Shown here one piece after another: positions 1 to 11,214 of a stretch of DNA of 64,000 nt (position 1 is its first letter; every line of letters begins with the position of its first letter). Where the stretch lies: positions 11,677,853 to 11,741,852 of the forward strand of contig NC_084810.1 of NCBI RefSeq assembly GCF_963583255.1. The letters are read 5' to 3'. The notes beneath the pieces were generated by a model, which was not told the DNA's origin, did no database searches, and worked only from the letters and a program-made list of their open reading frames with translations. This DNA is from Pyrus communis. Its lineage: Eukaryota > Streptophyta > Magnoliopsida > Rosales > Rosaceae. A program made the translations under genes and the position numbers.

Positions 1-648
1 CAGCAAACTTTAGCATCTCAAAAAGCAAACATTCGTAATCACACATGAGAAAGAACTCAAGAAGCTGCTAAAAGGTAATGCATTTTCAAGACCACTGCAA
101 CATTATCAAAATGCACCAAGTCCTGCTCTTTATCGGGTTTATCTTCTCCGCTATGCATTTTACCTGCCTATTCATTTTGTTTAACTTTATGTCATCTAGA
201 AATTGATAACGGACATTTACTGCTTGTGCACCATTAGAATTAGAGTTACTAAGGTTCCCGACGCTTGGACGGGAAAACTTTGTTATTCTAACCAGGTCTA
301 GATAAGGCAATGCAGGACAGGGAAGCCTTCTTAACAAGTTAATTAATTATTTGAGTATCGTTATTCGCACTCCAAAAATTTCATCATGCACTCCTCTTTT
401 TACAAATTCCCCCGCGTTTTTATAAATTTGGAGTGCAGATTTAGACAGTGACACAATTCTTGTTCAAAAAACATAAATTTTACAATAATTCAATCCCAAA
501 TTTCCTTGCATTTCTAATTCTACCAGCCAATAGAAAATTTCACCTCTAACAGAACCCAAAGGAGTAACATTTTCTCTTCATTTCCCTTTTTTTTTTCTCG
601 GCAACCAAACAGTGAGTACGTGTTGGGCATAATGGTAAATTTCATTAC
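1..648 (-). other. Intron 1 (partial) of the saccharopine-dehydrogenase-like gene
   Basis: This AT-rich stretch follows the splice donor (GTAATG, minus strand) after exon 1 of the oxidoreductase gene. I searched both strands for the continuation expected in this family after the GGRNR motif and found none, so exon 2 probably lies beyond the left edge. The open frames here look like chance. Confidence 0.6.
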
Positions 649-881
649 CTGTTTCGACCGCCGACGACAATTTGGAGGTCGGGGCATAGCTTGGAGAGGG
701 CAATGGCAGTGGAGCCTCCGACCCGACCCGTTCCGCCGAGCACCAACACCCGAGAATTGCGGGTCTTCTCTGGGAGTTGAACCCGAGTCCCGATTTGGGT
801 GTCTGTAGGAGTAGTCGCGGTGGCCATAGTAACACCGACTCTGCTGTTCAAATGCTGCATATGCACTGAAGCTCCCGCCAT
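649..881 (-). CDS. Saccharopine dehydrogenase-like oxidoreductase, exon 1 (gene continues past left edge)
   Basis: An ATG at 881 opens 77 codons plus two bases, ending at a clean donor (AG|GTAATG, exon end 649). The residues show a Rossmann dinucleotide-binding start, RVLVLGGTGRVGGSTA, then a second beta strand ending VVGGRNR. That layout is typical of plant saccharopine-dehydrogenase-like oxidoreductases related, as I recall, to Arabidopsis At1g50450. The first 40 residues are rich in Ser, Thr and Ala and contain few acidic residues; they could be a transit peptide, but this is inference. The catalytic domain is outside the window, so substrate and activity cannot be judged. The gene points away from HKL1 at 30630, giving a divergent pair separated by about 30 kb of mostly repetitive DNA. 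An overlapping frame at 578-835 is a shadow. I am fairly sure of the family and less sure of the biochemical role. Confidence 0.8.
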
Positions 882-1390
882 AACTTCTCCCTGCTCTATC
901 CCTTCCTCACCAACCGTAATATCCTATCAGTATTTTTGTTTTTTTTTTTTTTTTTCGCTTTTTCGTTTCTGATGACGTGGCACTTTGTGCGTCTAACATC
1001 TTTTATGATGCGGCACTTTGTATGCCTAATATTTGTGGCAAATTGGTGGCCACGGTTACATGATTTATTAATGTGCCGGAACATGATCAAGAATGCTAAA
1101 TATAATAATATAATTGATTGAAAACTTAGAAAAAAAAAAATTCATCGTTGTATTATGCTTCTTAGTGTACCGGCATGTGTGTTCGGCACACTAAAAAGTT
1201 TATCTACAGTAATACCGCCTCTGCTCTCAAGAACAATTTGTATGTTTAGCTGTCACGGTTGTGTCCTATGCCAATAACATAAAGACACGTAAATTAACTA
1301 TAGCATATATCATTATATTCTTGACATGTGATGCTACATGGCGGTAAAGTCTCTCCTGCTCTTCAAGTAAGGTGGCTGAGAATGATTTTG
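882..1390. other. Upstream region of the oxidoreductase gene
   Basis: No coding sequence. It holds the presumed 5' UTR and proximal promoter of the minus-strand gene, a T-run at about 938-955, and at about 1140-1205 a relic with the end motif GGCACACTAAAAAG that is also seen, inverted, near 8553 and 11102. No TATA box could be assigned safely. Confidence 0.4.
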
Positions 1391-1732
1391 TCCTTCAAAT
1401 TGAGGAGGCTCCTCCATGGTCAATGTTTCTTTTGGAAGTTGATCCATCAGAGTTCGATGTAATATTAAGCGATGACAAGTTCTGTCCAAAAAAAAAAAAA
1501 AAGTCATGACAAATGGGAGGAGCTCATTTTCCTTTGGTGGATATTTCCTCCTTTTGGGAGTTTTCAACCGGAGGTTGTCTTTTGAACTGAGAAGGCTCCT
1601 CCATGGTCGATGTGTCTTTCGAAAGTTGATCCATCGAGTTCGATGTTATATTAAGCGATGACAAGTGCAAGGTGCTCTTTTTCCTTGGGTTGATATTTCC
1701 TGCTTTGGGAGTTTTCAACCAGAGGTTTTTCT
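1391..1732. repeat. Two-unit tandem duplication (about 190 and 150 bp)
   Basis: Unit 1 (about 1391-1580) and unit 2 (about 1581-1732) share in order GGCTCCTCCATGGTC, GAAAGTTGATCCATC or a close variant, GAGTTCGATGT, ATTAAGCGATGACAAGT, and a block ending GGGAGTTTTCAACC. Unit 1 has an extra poly-A stretch at about 1488-1502. Minus-strand open frames in both units start MKTPK, but they are short, diverge in length and match nothing I recognise. Confidence 0.75.
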
Positions 1733-1990
1733 AAAGGCCCAAGCTTATCATCCCACTTTCTACTTGTTGCTGATTAACGTACTATGTAATCTTTTTGTTT
1801 GGAATGAAATTCAACATTTTATTAAAAAAATGTTGCATATTCGATTTCGGTTATTTCATAAATAAATTATTAGACTTATGTGAGGCACCAAAACCCTAAA
1901 CCCTCAAGTGATGAAACTAACAGTGTTAGGCAATGACGTGGACAAATACTTAATATATATGTTTGGCCTAACATGCTTTGAGGACCATAA
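1733..1990. other. Intergenic, nothing recognised
   Basis: AT-rich sequence up to the left edge of duplicated segment A. No gene or element boundary seen. Confidence 0.4.
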
Positions 1991-2769
1991 CTTCTTCTCA
2001 TGTCATGTCCATATAAAAACATGATCTATATTATAAAGGTCTAGCAAAAACGACAAGGGTCTAATACTAGTAATATTTTTCTCTCATGTGTGAGAGACCT
2101 TTGTGGTGAGTGCTTTTCTCTTCTGTGTGAGAGTTAAGAATCTGATCGATTCTTGGTTGGGGAGGAGTTTCTATCTTTTCTCGTATCATCTGGAAGGCGA
2201 TTGGATTTGAAGGGTCTGTTATCGTTGAGTGTTTGCGTCTTTCATCTTTCTGATCTCGCTCTGTCAGTCTTTCTTTAAGGATTTGCTGAGTCGGTGTGAT
2301 TGGGAATCTGAGTGGGGCTTCGGTTTGACCAAGCGATTTGCAGTTGATACTTTGATTAGACTGCAGAAGTTCGCTGAGGGGACTTTGGTTTCGGTTAGTG
2401 TGAGTCGGTTAGGTTATTTAGACCTTTGCTCATTAATACTCCTTTCAGAAGCTTATGGGGCTTTTGAAGGCATATCAGTTAAGATGGGTAGTAATTGTAC
2501 TCCCACCGACTTAGTCAGTTTAGTCGAATTGGAAGTCCAACCTACCAATTTAGGCATTAATTGCCTCTGACACTCAATTTTATTATTCCCCGGTAATTTT
2601 TTCAAATTTCTGCGTTATGGGCTTATGTTGCTGTGTTCTATAAACTGCTTAGTATCCAGGGTGAAGGTCAAATACAAAGGTATCTTTATCATATTACGGA
2701 GTGTTTGATAGCAACTTCCAAGCTCTATCTAGTTTATCCTTCAATCCAATTCATTCTTATGAAAAGGTC

Positions 2770-3635
2770 TAGAGTGGATTATATGGCGTAGCAGAAAATA
2801 GAGGAATTGGTGGTTCATTTGGAGAACACCATGGATTTGTCGTGTATAGAACAGGGGATTAAATTAATGGAGGCTGTTTTGGTAAACAGACAATTAAATC
2901 GATGGGAAGTGCGGAATATTCTACGTCTCATGGAAAGAGTTTGCAGACATCGAAATCAAATGGGTGCGGGATAACCTATATATTATTACTGTTCCGGATG
3001 AGACAATCGCTGATAAGATCTTGAGTCAGGTTCCTTAGGTAGTCATGAAGCAAAATTTCTCCGTTACCAGATGGCCTCAGGAATTTGCTTTAGAAGAGCT
3101 TAGATTGGAGTTGGTTCCCTTTTGGGTTCAAATCCGAGGCTTACCTCTAGGATTCATATCTGAAGCTAATGTTAAACGCATTGTACAAGAAGTATGAGAC
3201 TTTCTGGAATTGGAAGACCCATCCTTGGCTAGGGGTTTCCTTCAAACAAAGGTTATTGTTAACACAACTAATCCTCTTGTAACTGGTTGCTGGTTGTTCA
3301 GAGGGCAAGATACAGAGACGTGGGTGGAATTTCGTTATGAAAGATTGCAAGATTTTTGCTATAGATGTGGGCGCATTGGACATGTAAATACAGAGTGCAT
3401 CTTTGAGCCTTCAAGGGGCGATACAGCTGGGTTTAGAGAATGGACAAAAACGGCTCTTGTTAGAGATGTTATGGCTCCTAATAGACCTCTTACTCTAGGG
3501 ATGGGAGAACGGAGATATGCGGGAGCTATTCGAAGGGCCAGGAAGGGAGAGGGGTCATCACGAAGGCATGTTCATGATTCACCTTATCAAGAAGCAGGTG
3601 GAAGCATTTTGGTGCGAGACTCCAAAGTGATATAA
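2770..3635 (+). pseudogene. LINE ORF1 remnant (DUF4283-like + CCHC zinc knuckle)
   Basis: The nucleic-acid-binding ORF1 protein of the LINE. The best-preserved part starts around 3210 (DPSLARGFLQTKV...). It includes WVEFRYERLQDFCYRCGRIGH at about 3330-3385, which is the plant zf-CCHC_4 knuckle, C-x2-C-x3-GH-x4-C. Upstream, in pieces, come VPFWVQIRGLPLG (the usual DUF4283 exit motif) and KILSQVP. At least two stops (about 3038 and 3197) break the frame before the knuckle. In the intact family this protein coats element RNA. It cannot be made whole here. Confidence 0.85.
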
Positions 3636-4225
3636 CGCAGATTACAATTCGTGATCGTAAGCGCTAGCATCGGATTCCTTGTTCTCGGGAGACTGATGAT
3701 ACTCCAACTTTTCAGGAAAGTAGGTCGTTTGCTCTTATTCCCCTAGCGGATCAGACAGACTGCAAGGTTGATTCTTTAAAGACTACTTCCAGCTCTCCAC
3801 TTTCTCGATGGGAGGGGCACACTTCAACAGTTATTATAGAAGAGCTCCTGGAAAGGCATGCATTGAGGAGACAGAGTGAAAGTGAATTACAGGATGTGCT
3901 AGAAGCCTAAAACGTCCGACTGTTGATGTGGGTTAGGAATTTGCTTCATCCCCACAAAAAAAGTTAAAGAATATTGGAAGTTATGAAGAGCAGAATAGAC
4001 GAATGGAGGAAAGATTGAGAGGTATAAGTATTAAAGAAAGATGTTTACTGATTGAATGGGTTATTTATGCGAAATATGAATATGAGGATCTTTCAGAGGA
4101 GTACCAAGATATGTGGCAGTTATTGGAGGCAAAGTCTGAGCCTGAATGGGTAGCATTGTTGGCACGTAAGGAAGGTAGGTCTTCTCAGGGTGGTGGCGGT
4201 TAGCCTCTAACAGCCGCAAGCTCAC

Positions 4226-4954
4226 CATAAGTTATATATTTTGGAACTGTCGTGGCCTTGGGTCGGACATAATGGTTCGAGCCCTTCATGGGCTCATACG
4301 AAAATATAGACCTAATCTGATCTTTCTTTCTGAGACTAAGATGAAAGATCATCGCATTGACGAAGTGAGAAGACGTATGGGTTTTCCTTATGGGTTTAAT
4401 GTTTCTTCATTTGGTAAGTCGGGATGCTTGAGCCTTTGGTGGGATACTACATTGCAAGTTCAAATCTATCTATCTTCCAAGAATATTATTGATGCTCATG
4501 TTCGATACTTGGGAGAGTCCAGTTGGAGGCAACTAACCGGTGTATATGGTACTGCGTATCGAGCTAAGAAAGTAAAATTTTGGCGGTGGATGGGAACACA
4601 TATTCGTTCTTCTGCTATTCCTTGGTTATGTACTGGAGATTTTAATGAGTATCTATAGGACTCAGAGAAATCGAGGGGTTTGGCTATCCTGTACAATCGT
4701 CCTCAGTATCTTGCTGATTTTATGAGTTTAGCGCAGCTGATTGATCTTGATTTTAATGGGTTGGCTTTTACTTGGCGTGGGTCTCGAAATGGTGAATTGG
4801 TGGAAGAAAGATTAGACAGAGCGCTTGCTAATCAGTTATGGCAGTTTATGTGGCCAAACACGTGTGTCACTCATGGAACTGTATTGGGATCAGATCATTG
4901 CCCGTTTATAGTTCAGTGTGACCCCAGACAGGTTGGTGTGAGGTCTTTATTCTA
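4226..4954 (+). pseudogene. LINE ORF2 endonuclease domain (APE type), broken
   Basis: The start resembles FWNCRGLGS, followed by LIFLSETKMK. It continues to CTGDFNEYL (about 4630-4656), FTWRGSRNG, ERLDRALAN and LGSDHCPFIVQCD. These are the metal-binding and catalytic boxes of the exonuclease-endonuclease-phosphatase fold that nicks target DNA in L1-type elements. One stop right after NEYL (4657-4659) splits the domain, and another ends it at 4954. The catalytic SDH motif is intact, so decay is by nonsense changes rather than by loss of key residues. Confidence 0.9.
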
Positions 4955-5441
4955 GTTCAAGTCATTTTGGGCGAAGGATGAGGCTTGTAGGCAAGTGATG
5001 ACAGATTGTTAAAATAGGCATTATGATGGTAATGTCTTAGCTCGATGGAATAAAAGACTTCATGATTGTAGGTCTCAACTCATCAAGTGGAGTAGACATA
5101 CCTTTCATTGCCGAACACAGGTAATCACAGAGCTTATGTCTCAGCTGGATGATTTATAACGGAACTGGTTCATATTAAAGAGATTTCTGAGAAAGATAAA
5201 TTACTTGACCAGCTCATGGCTCAAGAGGAAAGTTTTTGGTGTCAAAGATCCCGAGTACAATGGCTCAAAGAGGGCGATGCAAATACAAAGTTTTTCACCA
5301 ATCTACCATGCAAAGACGCTAGCGAAGTCAAGTGTTGAAGCTAAAAAATGATGCAAGTACATGGGAGGACAATCCATATGGAATTAAAAAGTTGATTGAT
5401 GAGTATTTTATTTCCCTGTTTTCCTCCACGGGAAGCAGAGA

Positions 5442-6340
5442 TTGGGAGGCATTTTAGAGTGCGTTCCTCATCAAGTGACTAAAGGTATAAACATGTCGCT
5501 AGTGGAACCTTTCTCGGATGAAGAAATTCATGCAACGGTAGTTCAAATGGGTAACCTCAAAGCTCCAAGACTTGATGGCTTTCAAGGTATTTTCTATCAA
5601 TCCTTTTGGGATACCATTAAAGTAGAGGTTCAAGCCCTAATGCGTTGTTTTGAAACTAGTGAGGTCAATCCTAGCAGTCTTAATGCCACTCATATAGTGC
5701 TTGTTCCTAAAGTTCCCAATCCAAAGTCCATTTCTCAGTTTAGACCAATTACTTTATGTAATTATTCTTATAAGATTTGGCAAAGCTATTGGCGAACAGA
5801 TTAAGACCGATGTTGCCCAATCTAATTTCTCCTATGCAAAATGTCTTTGTTGGGGGTCGGCAAATTCATGATAATATTGGGATTGCACATGAAGTGTTCC
5901 ATTTCCTCAAACTTAGGAAAACCCGGTGTCATTATGAATTGGCGCTTAAACATGACATGCGTAAGGCTTATGACCGTGTGGAGTGGGATTTCCTTAATGT
6001 TGTAATGGAAAAGCTTGGTTTTTATCCTAGGTGGTGTCGACTGATTATAGGGTGTATTAGCTCGGTGAATTTTGCGGTGCTTCTTAATGGGAAACCGGGC
6101 AATAAATCTTCTCCCTCCCAGGGTTTAAGACAAGGGGATCCTTTATCTCCATGTCTGTTTCTGTTGGTCAGTGATGTTTTCTCCCAACGGCTTCAATGGG
6201 CAGTGGAGCGGTATCAATTAGAAGGTGTGTAGATGAATCTGCAAGGTCCGGTTATTTCCCATCTGTTCTTTGTTGATGACAATCTTATTTTTTTTAGAGC
6301 TACCAAGCAAAATTGTTGTAAGTTAGTTCAACTTCTTGCG
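5442..6340 (+). pseudogene. LINE ORF2 reverse transcriptase domain, broken
   Basis: RT fingers and palm are readable in order: FSDEEIHATVVQMGNLKAP, HIVLVPKVPNP, FRPITLCN, then after a frameshift near 5775 LANRLRPMLPNLISPMQ, FVGGRQIHDN, KHDMRKAYDRVEWDF (palm A, catalytic Asp), GLRQGDPLSPCLFLL (palm B) and, after a TAG at 6232, FVDDNLIFF near 6268 (palm C). FVDD replaces the common FADD, which is tolerated in plant LINEs. The product would copy element RNA at the nicked site; this copy is non-functional. Confidence 0.92.
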
Positions 6341-6545
6341 GAGTATTGTTAGGGTTCGGGCCAAGGGGTTAACTTTGATAAATCATGTGTGTTTTTTTTA
6401 AGCTAATACACCGGCACAGGTGTCACGGAAGCTTGCCCAGGTTCTTAATGTACCTCTGGAATCTGATCCTGATAAATATTTGGGTATTCCTGCCATGTGG
6501 GAACGATCAAAGCAGCAAGGGCTTACTTATGTTAAAGGCTGAATT

Positions 6546-7570
6546 TTGCAGAGGTTACAAGGATGGAGGCATTATACACTCTCTCAAGCAGGGAAAAAGG
6601 TTTTACTTGAAGCTATTGTTCAAGCTATTCCTGCCTATCCAATGAATTTATTTAAGTTTCCGGTTGTGGTTTGTAAGGATTTGGACTCTTTCATTTCTCG
6701 TTTTTGGTGGGGTGCTGTGGGTGATAAGCGCAAGGTTCATTGGTTGTCTTATGAGACATTGGGTCTTTCTAAGAATGAGAGAGGTTTGGGCTTTTAGAAT
6801 TTTACTGATTTCAATGATGCCTTACTAGCCAAGCAGTGTTGGCGTTTGATCCATAATCCTAATTCACTTTGGGCTTTGGTTTTGAAGGCCCGTTACTTTC
6901 CGCATTGTTCTTTTCTCGATGCTCCTCGCGGAAGTAGGGCCTCTTGGGCGTGGAGTAGTCTTTTGGTGGGTCAGGATTTGTTAATGAAGAAAGCCTATGG
7001 GCAAATCATGAATGGGCACACTATTAGACTTTGGGTGGATCACTGGCTTCCCTCACTTCCCATGGGACATCATCCTGTTACTTGGACTACTCGGGTGGAT
7101 ACTTTGATTAATCCTACTTCTCACTCTGAGGATCTAAGTTTCATCCAGTCATTCTTGTCGCCTGTGGAAATGGATGCAATCTGGAAGACACCTATTAGGG
7201 ATAGTAGCAGGCATGACCAGGTAGTTTGGCCGGCCACAAAATCTGGTGTGTATGATGTCAAATCGGGGTATTATTGTGCTCGTTCTTTGCATGGGTCACC
7301 GGTACACTTTCGGCCCTCTTCTTCTCAGTCTATTTCGAGTCAGGTATGGGCTATTGTCTGGCAATTGCATGTCCGCCAAAAATTCGACATTTTATGTGGC
7401 GGCTTGCCCATAGAGACCTGGCTACGATGAAAAATTTATTTCTTCATAAATTGGCTCCATCACCGCTTTGTCAGATTTGTCATTGTTAAGAAGAATCTAT
7501 TGAACATCTATTATTCCTATGCCCTTAGGTTGAGCCGATTTGGTTTGGTGGAGTTCTTAATTATAAAGTG
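6546..7570 (+). pseudogene. LINE ORF2 thumb/zf-RVT region, broken
   Basis: Segments PVVVCKDLDSFISRFWWG, then WRLIHNPNSLWALVLKARYF and GQIMNGHTIRLWVDHWLP follow the usual order between RT and RNase H of plant LINEs. A zf-RVT-like finger is visible across two frames: WAIVWQLHVRQKFDI, then NLFLHKLAPSPLCQICHC, then EESIEHLLFLCP. Stops at about 6797 and 7490 and a frameshift near 7400 interrupt it. Confidence 0.85.
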
Positions 7571-7845
7571 GCTCGAAATGAGATCTTTTCATAGCTTGAT
7601 TGGTTCCAATCCATTATAACTAGGCAATTGGGGTCAAAGGAAGAGCATTGTGTTATGCGTTCTCATATTGCCTTTATTTGTTGGTATATTTGGAAAGCTA
7701 GGTGTCAATTTTTGTTTCATCATTCTCCCATTAATCCTACACAGGTTCTTCTTGCCATCTCTACTTCGACTTCTGTGTTTTGGGCAGTTCATTCTCGACC
7801 TTTCTCTTCCCCTTCGAGGCTCTCTTTGCGGCAGCATTATGTGAC

Positions 7846-8038
7846 TCTTTGGTCACCCCTTCCCATTCCCTTCTTTAAGATTAATGTGGATGCTAGCTGG
7901 TCGTCTTCCTTACAGAACGGGTTTGTGGGAGTGGTGATTCGCGAAGAGCATGGTCGATTTGTTGTTGTTGTGCGCTATCAAGTTCCTGCGACTTCAGCCA
8001 CCATGGTCGAAGCATTAGCCTTATTGCGAAGATGTTAG
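7846..8038 (+). pseudogene. LINE RNase H domain (plant RVT_3 type)
   Basis: FKINVDASWSSS at about 7870 carries the first catalytic Asp of plant LINE RNase H. GFVGVVIREEHGRFVV and TMVEALALLRRC follow, with the Glu of the second acidic position. A TAG at 8036-8038 cuts the domain before its last acidic residue. Presence of RNase H places this element in the plant L1 lineage that acquired that domain. Confidence 0.85.
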
Positions 8039-8552
8039 CTTGCTGTTAACCTGGGGCTTCGCCTAGTTATTTTTTAATCAAATTCTTAGGAGAACATTTC
8101 ATCTTTGTCAAAATCATTGGATGCTAGCAGTTGGGAAGCTTTGCCTACCTTAACACTTGTTAAAAGGTTTGAGGAGTCTTTCCATGACCGTCACTGATCT
8201 TGGGTTCCAAGATCAGCCAATATGGCGGCGAATTTCTTAGCGTCGCGTCATAACACGGAGATGTGCAATTGCATTTGGGTAAACCATCGTCCATCTTCAT
8301 TGGTACATGTCCTTAACAAGGATGGTTTACCATGCCCCCCTGCTTCTTGTTGATGTTGGTTGTAGTTAAAGTGGCGATGCTCGAACTAGGTTCATGTGTC
8401 TTTCCCTATCCCCTTTACTGTTTGTTTGTGATATTTCTATTAGTTTGCCATGTGGTAGGCTTTCCTTGTAGCTCTCTGGCTTTTCCCTTGTTTAGTGTAT
8501 TGCCAATTTTCAAAAAAAAAAAAATGACAAGGGTCTAAGAAGTAGGAAATTA

Positions 8553-8690
8553 CTTTTTAGTGCGCCAAGAACACAGTTCAGTACTTCAAAAGTCATAATA
8601 CAAATGGTTGAAATTTTTCTTTTTCAAGTATCTAATATCTTATATTATAATACTTATTGTACCAAAGCGTGTTTCTAACACACTAAAAAT
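8553..8690. mobile_element. Small MITE with TTTTTAGTGYGYC ends
   Basis: About 138 bp. The left end CTTTTTAGTGCGCCAAGAAC matches the reverse complement of the right end (GTTTCTAACACACTAAAAA). The same element in copy B (from about 11102, resuming at 13417) is split by a solo LTR. A part also sits near 1140-1205. Confidence 0.6.
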
Positions 8691-9843
8691 CTCAAAAAAT
8701 AGGCTACCTAATTTTTTACTTAGAAGGAGGAGAAGAAAATATAAATGAAAGACTTTGGGTTAGGTCGGTAGAAAATGCAACGGTCACAACTCACAATCCA
8801 TATAAAAGTCACGAGCAGAATGAAATATTTGTCAAAGCAAAAATATTTTAGGCATCTAATTAAGTTCAAAGAAATTGACGAACGCTTTATTCTCTAAGAA
8901 AAATTGAAATTTTATCATAATACTTACAAAATAGGCAAATGGTTTCGGATTGAATTAAATTTTTGCAAGATTAATTTATCAATTGATACTTACAAAATAG
9001 ATAGTTTGGATCATTAAAATTCGATATAGAATGAGTCTCACAACTTATTCTTATTTTTTTTTCAAAAATGAAGATTCATTTCCTTAAAGAGCCTCATTAG
9101 TTGTATATATGAATATTAAGGGAAGGAGAAGTTTGAGCAAGTGAAAACGAAATGATACAATGAAATGATGGAAACAACTGAAATTTCGAAAAGCCATTTG
9201 GGACATTAATATCTGCATAAATAGTGCCCGATACTAATGTGCACTTTCAGTCGGTTGGTTGTTCATCAACTTTTTGTATTTGTTTTTCTATACTTTTCCA
9301 TTAATATTTAGGAGTATGTTTTTTATACATTCATTTTTACTTTTTAAACACTCCTTTATAATTTTTGTTCGTTGATTTTTTTCAATTTATCCAATCCGAT
9401 GATCGAAAATTAAAAATATGTGTGAGGAGTAAAAAGAGTGTATGAATATCACACTCCTAATATTTAATATATAATAAATTAAAAAAAATCTAACGATGGT
9501 ATAGTCGGATTAAATTCTTGACATTAAGGTCGGTTTCCCTTTTCCTTTAATATATGTACTAGTTCAAAATAATGTACTCTTAACGAAATGGTGCCAATTT
9601 CGGTTTGGAAATTGGAATTTAGAAAAACTTCATTTTTGTTCTACCAATGGTGTTTGTCCAGAGTTAGCTGGAGTTGATGATTCGCAGGAGTTGGCCATTT
9701 ATGGTGGCCGTTGGAGGAGCATCTCGTGAGTTGTTGGTTATTGTTTTGAGTGGCAGATATAAAATAAAACTGAACTTTATTGATTACTAGTTGGTTGGTT
9801 GACCTTTTCCATTAATACCTAAACTCAAAATATTATATATTAG
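8691..9843. other. Unique-looking part of duplicated copy A
   Basis: Noncoding, AT-rich. It pairs with 17925-18880 of copy B at many blocks. No gene is supported in either copy. Confidence 0.5.
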
Positions 9844-10026
9844 AACCGCTACGTAGTGGCCCAGTGATTAAGGATGAATTTCAGACCCATATTTTACACG
9901 GTACATCTTAAGTCAATTTCTGGCATTAGTGAATCGCATGATGATGGCCAAGGAAGGCTAAAATGACTCTGTAAGTTTTCCCAGCCTCCAAAAAAATGGA
10001 CTACTATAACGAAGCCACCAGCTAAG
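9844..10026 (+). mobile_element. tRNA-derived SINE with 9-bp target duplication
   Basis: 183 bp between perfect ATATATTAG repeats (9835-9843 and 10027-10035). The head CGTAGTGGCCCAGTGATTAA resembles a tRNA A box. Copy B keeps the empty site (TATATTAGATATAAAC near 18877). There is no long A tail; CCTCCAAAAAAATGG lies near the 3' end. Confidence 0.75.
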
Positions 10027-10281
10027 ATATATTAGCTATAAACTTCGAAGAATGTGGTATTTAAACTTAAAAATCCAACCTCACTCTAATAATATTGGCA
10101 TATAAAATTGCAATTTGAAAGAATATTCTCTGCTTGTGCTTCAAGGTGAATGGCACGTTTGCCATAGAGAATTCTTAATTAGGTATTCGAATTTCGAGTG
10201 ATGAGTTAGACATCAGTTACGGGTTTTTCTTTTTTCTTTTTTTTTTTTTCTTTTTTTGTTAAATTTTGGTGGGTCATTATT

Positions 10282-10463
10282 ATTATTATTATTATTATTA
10301 TTTTAACAAACGATATTATCTACACGTAAGAGAGGAGAGTAAGTTTAGCCTCACAATGGGCCAGTAATATTGTGGTTCAAATTCGCTTTTGGTGAGAGTC
10401 GAACCTAAAATCTCTTTCTTACAAGTAAAAAAATATACCACTAAATTGTAGTAGTAAATGGTA
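10282..10463 (-). mobile_element. tRNA-derived SINE with (ATT)n tail
   Basis: Read on the minus strand, the head has ATTTAGTGGTATATTT (A-box-like) and TTTTAGGTTCGACTCT (B box). The body has TGGCCCATTGTGAGGCTAAA and the tail is AATAATAATAAT. The flanks GGGTCATTATT and AGATCATTATT form the target duplication. Copy B has the uninterrupted site near 19094. It is related to the SINE at about 57170. Confidence 0.8.
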
Positions 10464-10550
10464 GATCATTATTTAAGAATTACGTGGTTTTTTAAGAGGA
10501 TTATAATTAATTACCCAACTCCCTTTTTCAATAGCCGACCATGAACTACA

Positions 10551-10985
10551 TTTTTTTTTTTAAGAGAACTGCAAATATCATTGCCTGGGCCGCAATCTAA
10601 AGAATACAGAAAGCCACGAGGAGGGAGGAAAAAAAAGAAAGCAAACAAGACGCGAAACACACCTCCCCGTCCCCCTTTACAACCTCCTAGAACTAAATAC
10701 TAGTTTGGAGGACATGAAAGTCCTTCCTTGTTCAAAACACCAACAAACGAAGATGGAGGTCATTAAACCCAGACTAAGTCGCTCATCTCTGAACCCGTAT
10801 GCAACGCTACGAAATCCACCGTTTCATTGGCTGATCTTGGAACCCAAGACCAGTAGCAGGCAAGGAAGGATGATCCCACTGCCGAATCTTACATAATGTG
10901 AGAAACACCTCCCCCAATAATGTTTTAAGGACTATATAATCTGTTTTGCATCTTATAAGCAGCCTGCACTAGCTTTGAGGCTATG
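10551..10985 (-). mobile_element. 5'-truncated LINE 3' end at the junction of copies A and B
   Basis: On the minus strand the sequence GGTTCCAAGATCAGCCAAT, then TTTCGTAGCGTTGCAT and CAGAGATG, matches the 3' end of the large LINE (8205-8262). A poly-A (poly-T on plus at about 10551-10561) marks its 3' terminus. Only RNase H remnants and 3' UTR remain. It sits exactly between the two copies of the segmental duplication. Confidence 0.8.
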
Positions 10986-11214
10986 CCGCATGGTTCTAGT
11001 TCATCTTCTTCTCATGCCACATCCATATAAAAACATGATCTATATTATAGAGGTCTATCAAAGAGGACAAGGGTCTAAGAAAGTAAGAAGTAGGAGACAC
11101 TTTTTAGTGTGCCGAGAACATAGTCTGATACTTCAATTGTTATAATACAAATGGTTAAAAAATTTCTTTTTCAAGTATCCAACCACTTGTATTATGAAAC
11201 TTGTTGTACCAAAT

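Larger units (their letters stand above)
2065..8525 (+). mobile_element. L1-type LINE with RNase H, full length but decayed
   Basis: A non-LTR retrotransposon of about 6.5 kb flanked by a 13-bp target duplication GACAAGGGTCTAA (2052-2064 and 8526-8538). The empty site survives in duplicated copy B near 11067. Order of parts: about 700 bp of untranslated leader, ORF1 with a CCHC knuckle, APE-type endonuclease, reverse transcriptase, zf-RVT-like region, RNase H, 3' UTR and a short poly-A. All reading frames are broken by stops and frameshifts, so the copy is dead. The GAGAG-rich leader just after the insertion point may hold the internal promoter, which is inference. Confidence 0.93.
1991..10550. 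repeat. Segmental duplication, copy A
   Basis: Without later insertions this copy is about 2 kb: 1991-2064 plus 8526-10550, less two SINEs. It aligns in order with copy B (11005-19198). Shared landmarks are the CATATAAAAACATGATC block, GACAAGGGTCTAA, a small inverted-repeat MITE, GAAAGACTTTGGGTT, ATGATACAATGAAATGATG, CATTTGGGACATTAATATC, CTTCAAGGTGAATGGCACG or its variant, and CCCTTTTTCAATAGCC. Copy A was invaded by a full-length LINE and two SINEs that are absent from B. Confidence 0.85.

Noticed and set aside
2229..2570. 113-codon frame after the LINE start
   Set aside because: Falls in the LINE leader, precedes the recognisable ORF1 region and has no LINE or host motif.
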